DNA from: Gonatopus flavifemur
Taxonomy: Eukaryota; Arthropoda; Insecta; Hymenoptera; Dryinidae
Reading direction: 5' to 3'
Assembly (NCBI GenBank): GCA_018340375.1
Contig: JAFFJZ010000017.1
Span: forward strand, 2,780,001 to 2,844,000
Length of the DNA stretch: 64,000 nucleotides
Both the position numbers and the translations under genes were made by a program. Below are positions 62,882 to 64,000 of this stretch, in pieces (position 1 is the stretch's first letter; each line of letters begins with the position of its first letter). A model generated the notes under the pieces. It was given only the letters and a program-made list of their open reading frames with translations, was not told the DNA's origin and searched no databases.

Positions 62882-64000
62882 GTAGTTCTTCAACTTTCGG
62901 GAGCTATAAAATGACTCAGGAGATTCCGGCGAAAATCCTGCCTGGATCACAATGATATCCACATGTCAGAGTATGATTCCACCCAGTATCATCGTTTGTA
63001 CCCTGAATCCGGATGAGATAGAGCATTTTGAAACTCCTAATCCTGTAATTTTTCAACTTTCGGGTGCTATAAAATGACTTAGGAGATTCCGGCATGAATA
63101 CTGCCTGGATCACAATGATCCCCACATGCCAGAGTATGATTTCACCAAGTATCATCGTTTGTACCCCGAATGCGGATTAGATAGAGCATTTGAAGACAAA
63201 AGAGTTGTAATTTCGTAACTTCCGGGTGCTTCAAAATGACTTAGGAGATTCCGGCAAAAATCCTGCCTGGATCACAATGATCCCTACATGCCAGAGTATG
63301 ATTTCACCCAGTATCATCATTTGTACCCCGAATCCGGATGAGATAGAGCATTTTGAAACTCCTAATCCTGTAATTTTTCAACTTTCGGGTGCTATAAAAT
63401 GACTTAGGAGATTCCGGCATGAATACTGCCTGGATCACAATGATCCCCACATGCCAGAGTATGATTTCACCAAGTATCATCGTCTGTACCCCGAATGCGG
63501 ATTAGATAGAGCATTTGAAGACAAAAGAGTTGTAATTTCGTAACTTCCGGGTGCTTCAAAATGACTTAGGAGATTCCGGCAAAAATCCTGCCTGGATCAC
63601 AATGATCCCCACATGCCAGAGTATGATTCCACCCAGTATCATCGTTTGTACCCTAAATCCGGATGGGATAGAGCATTTGAAGACAAAAGAGTTGTAATTT
63701 CGGAACTTTCGGGTGCTATAAGATGACTTAGGAGCTTCCGGCAAAAATTCTGCTCGGATCACAATGGTCCCCACATGCCAGAGTATGATTCCACCCAGTA
63801 TCATCGTTTGTACCCTAAATCCGGATGAAATAGAGCATTTGAAGACAAAACAGTTGTAATTTCGTAACTCTCGGGCGCTATAAAATGACTTAGGAGATTC
63901 CCGTAAAAAGTCTGCCTGGATCACAATGATCCCCACATGCCAGAGTATGATTGCACCAGGTATCATCGTTTGTACCCTCAATCCGGATGAGATAGAGCAT
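62882..64000 (+). repeat. Incomplete last cassette at the window edge
   Basis: Repeats 60589 onward to about 63489, then continues with gctcgg and cccgtaaaaagtctg units. The window ends inside a monomer, at gatagagcat. Confidence 0.85.

Larger units (their letters stand above)
1..64000 (+). repeat. Head-to-tail satellite DNA array, 162/163-bp monomer, about 394 copies
   Basis: Every part of the window reads as the same unit: gctataaaatgacttagg, the dyad GGATCACAATGATCC, catgccagagtatgatt, cagtatcatcgtttgtac, aatccggatgagatag, then a variable 40-bp segment. The spacing of gctataaaatg is 162 bp between A monomers (28632 to 28794) and 163 bp across a B segment (2540 to 2703). All copies face the same way; I saw no inversion, no transposon and no unique DNA. 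Array edges lie outside the window. This length class and homogeneity are typical of centromeric or pericentromeric satellites of animals and plants. That placement is inference, because no flanking chromosome sequence is present. Confidence 0.98.

Noticed and set aside
1..64000. CRISPR array
   Set aside because: The whole 162-bp unit is repeated with no unique spacers, and there are no cas genes.
1..64000. tRNA, rRNA or other structured RNA genes
   Set aside because: No cloverleaf-like or conserved RNA segment was seen; all sequence is accounted for by satellite units.
1..64000. Transposon terminal repeats or retroelement fragments
   Set aside because: No long terminal repeats, terminal inverted repeats or target-site duplications were seen; all long similarities are monomer-phased satellite blocks.

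Overview
The whole 64 kb window is one uninterrupted satellite DNA array. I see no gene, RNA gene, transposon, CRISPR array or unique sequence in it. A unit of about 162-163 bp repeats head to tail in one orientation, roughly 394 times (64000 / 162.3), at about 41% GC (67 G+C in the 162-bp example I counted). A megabase-style, nucleosome-scale satellite points to eukaryotic centromeric or other constitutive heterochromatin. I cannot name the species from the sequence.

There are two main monomer types. Type A is 162 bp and carries gaagacaaaag followed by TTTCGTAACTTTCGGG. Type B is 163 bp and carries ttttgaaactcctaatcctg followed by TTTTTCAACTTTCGGG. They differ mainly in one segment of about 40 bp. 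In type A that segment holds a 17-bp motif with the exact spacing of the mammalian CENP-B box core (nTTCGnnnnAnnCGGGn), matching 8 of the 9 fixed bases; only the central A is T. Type B has lost the TTCG half. The array is therefore a mixture of box-like-positive and box-like-negative monomers, which recalls human alpha satellite. Nearly every monomer also has a 15-bp dyad (GGATCA-CAA-TGATCC) and a TATAAAA heptamer.

Above the monomer level the array has an irregular higher-order structure. A diagnostic B variant (gtagttcttcaac) recurs at whole-monomer intervals: 24, 29 and 31 units in the first 14 kb, then about 114 units without it, then 17, 14, 16, 18, 10, 35, 2, 16, 15, 16, 4, 12 and 14 units. 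Intervals of about 2.6 kb (16 units) are the most frequent. Near-identical blocks of 1-2 kb recur at offsets from 325 bp to over 46 kb, which fits repeated unequal exchange or amplification.

Region by region: 1-14 kb is a set of cassettes rich in diagnostic variants. 14-24.8 kb holds two copies of a 2.2 kb block, an indel-rich monomer (15.2 kb) and an old divergent block (18.3-18.6 kb). 24.8-30.4 kb is a transition zone of consensus-like monomers with unusual A/B mosaics. 30.4-55 kb returns to higher-order cassettes, including copies of the left part of the window. 55.4-64 kb is the most regular run, with successive 16-, 16- and 14-unit cassettes. Long open frames on the minus strand arise because type A is exactly 54 codons long and stop-free in one frame; I do not regard them as genes.
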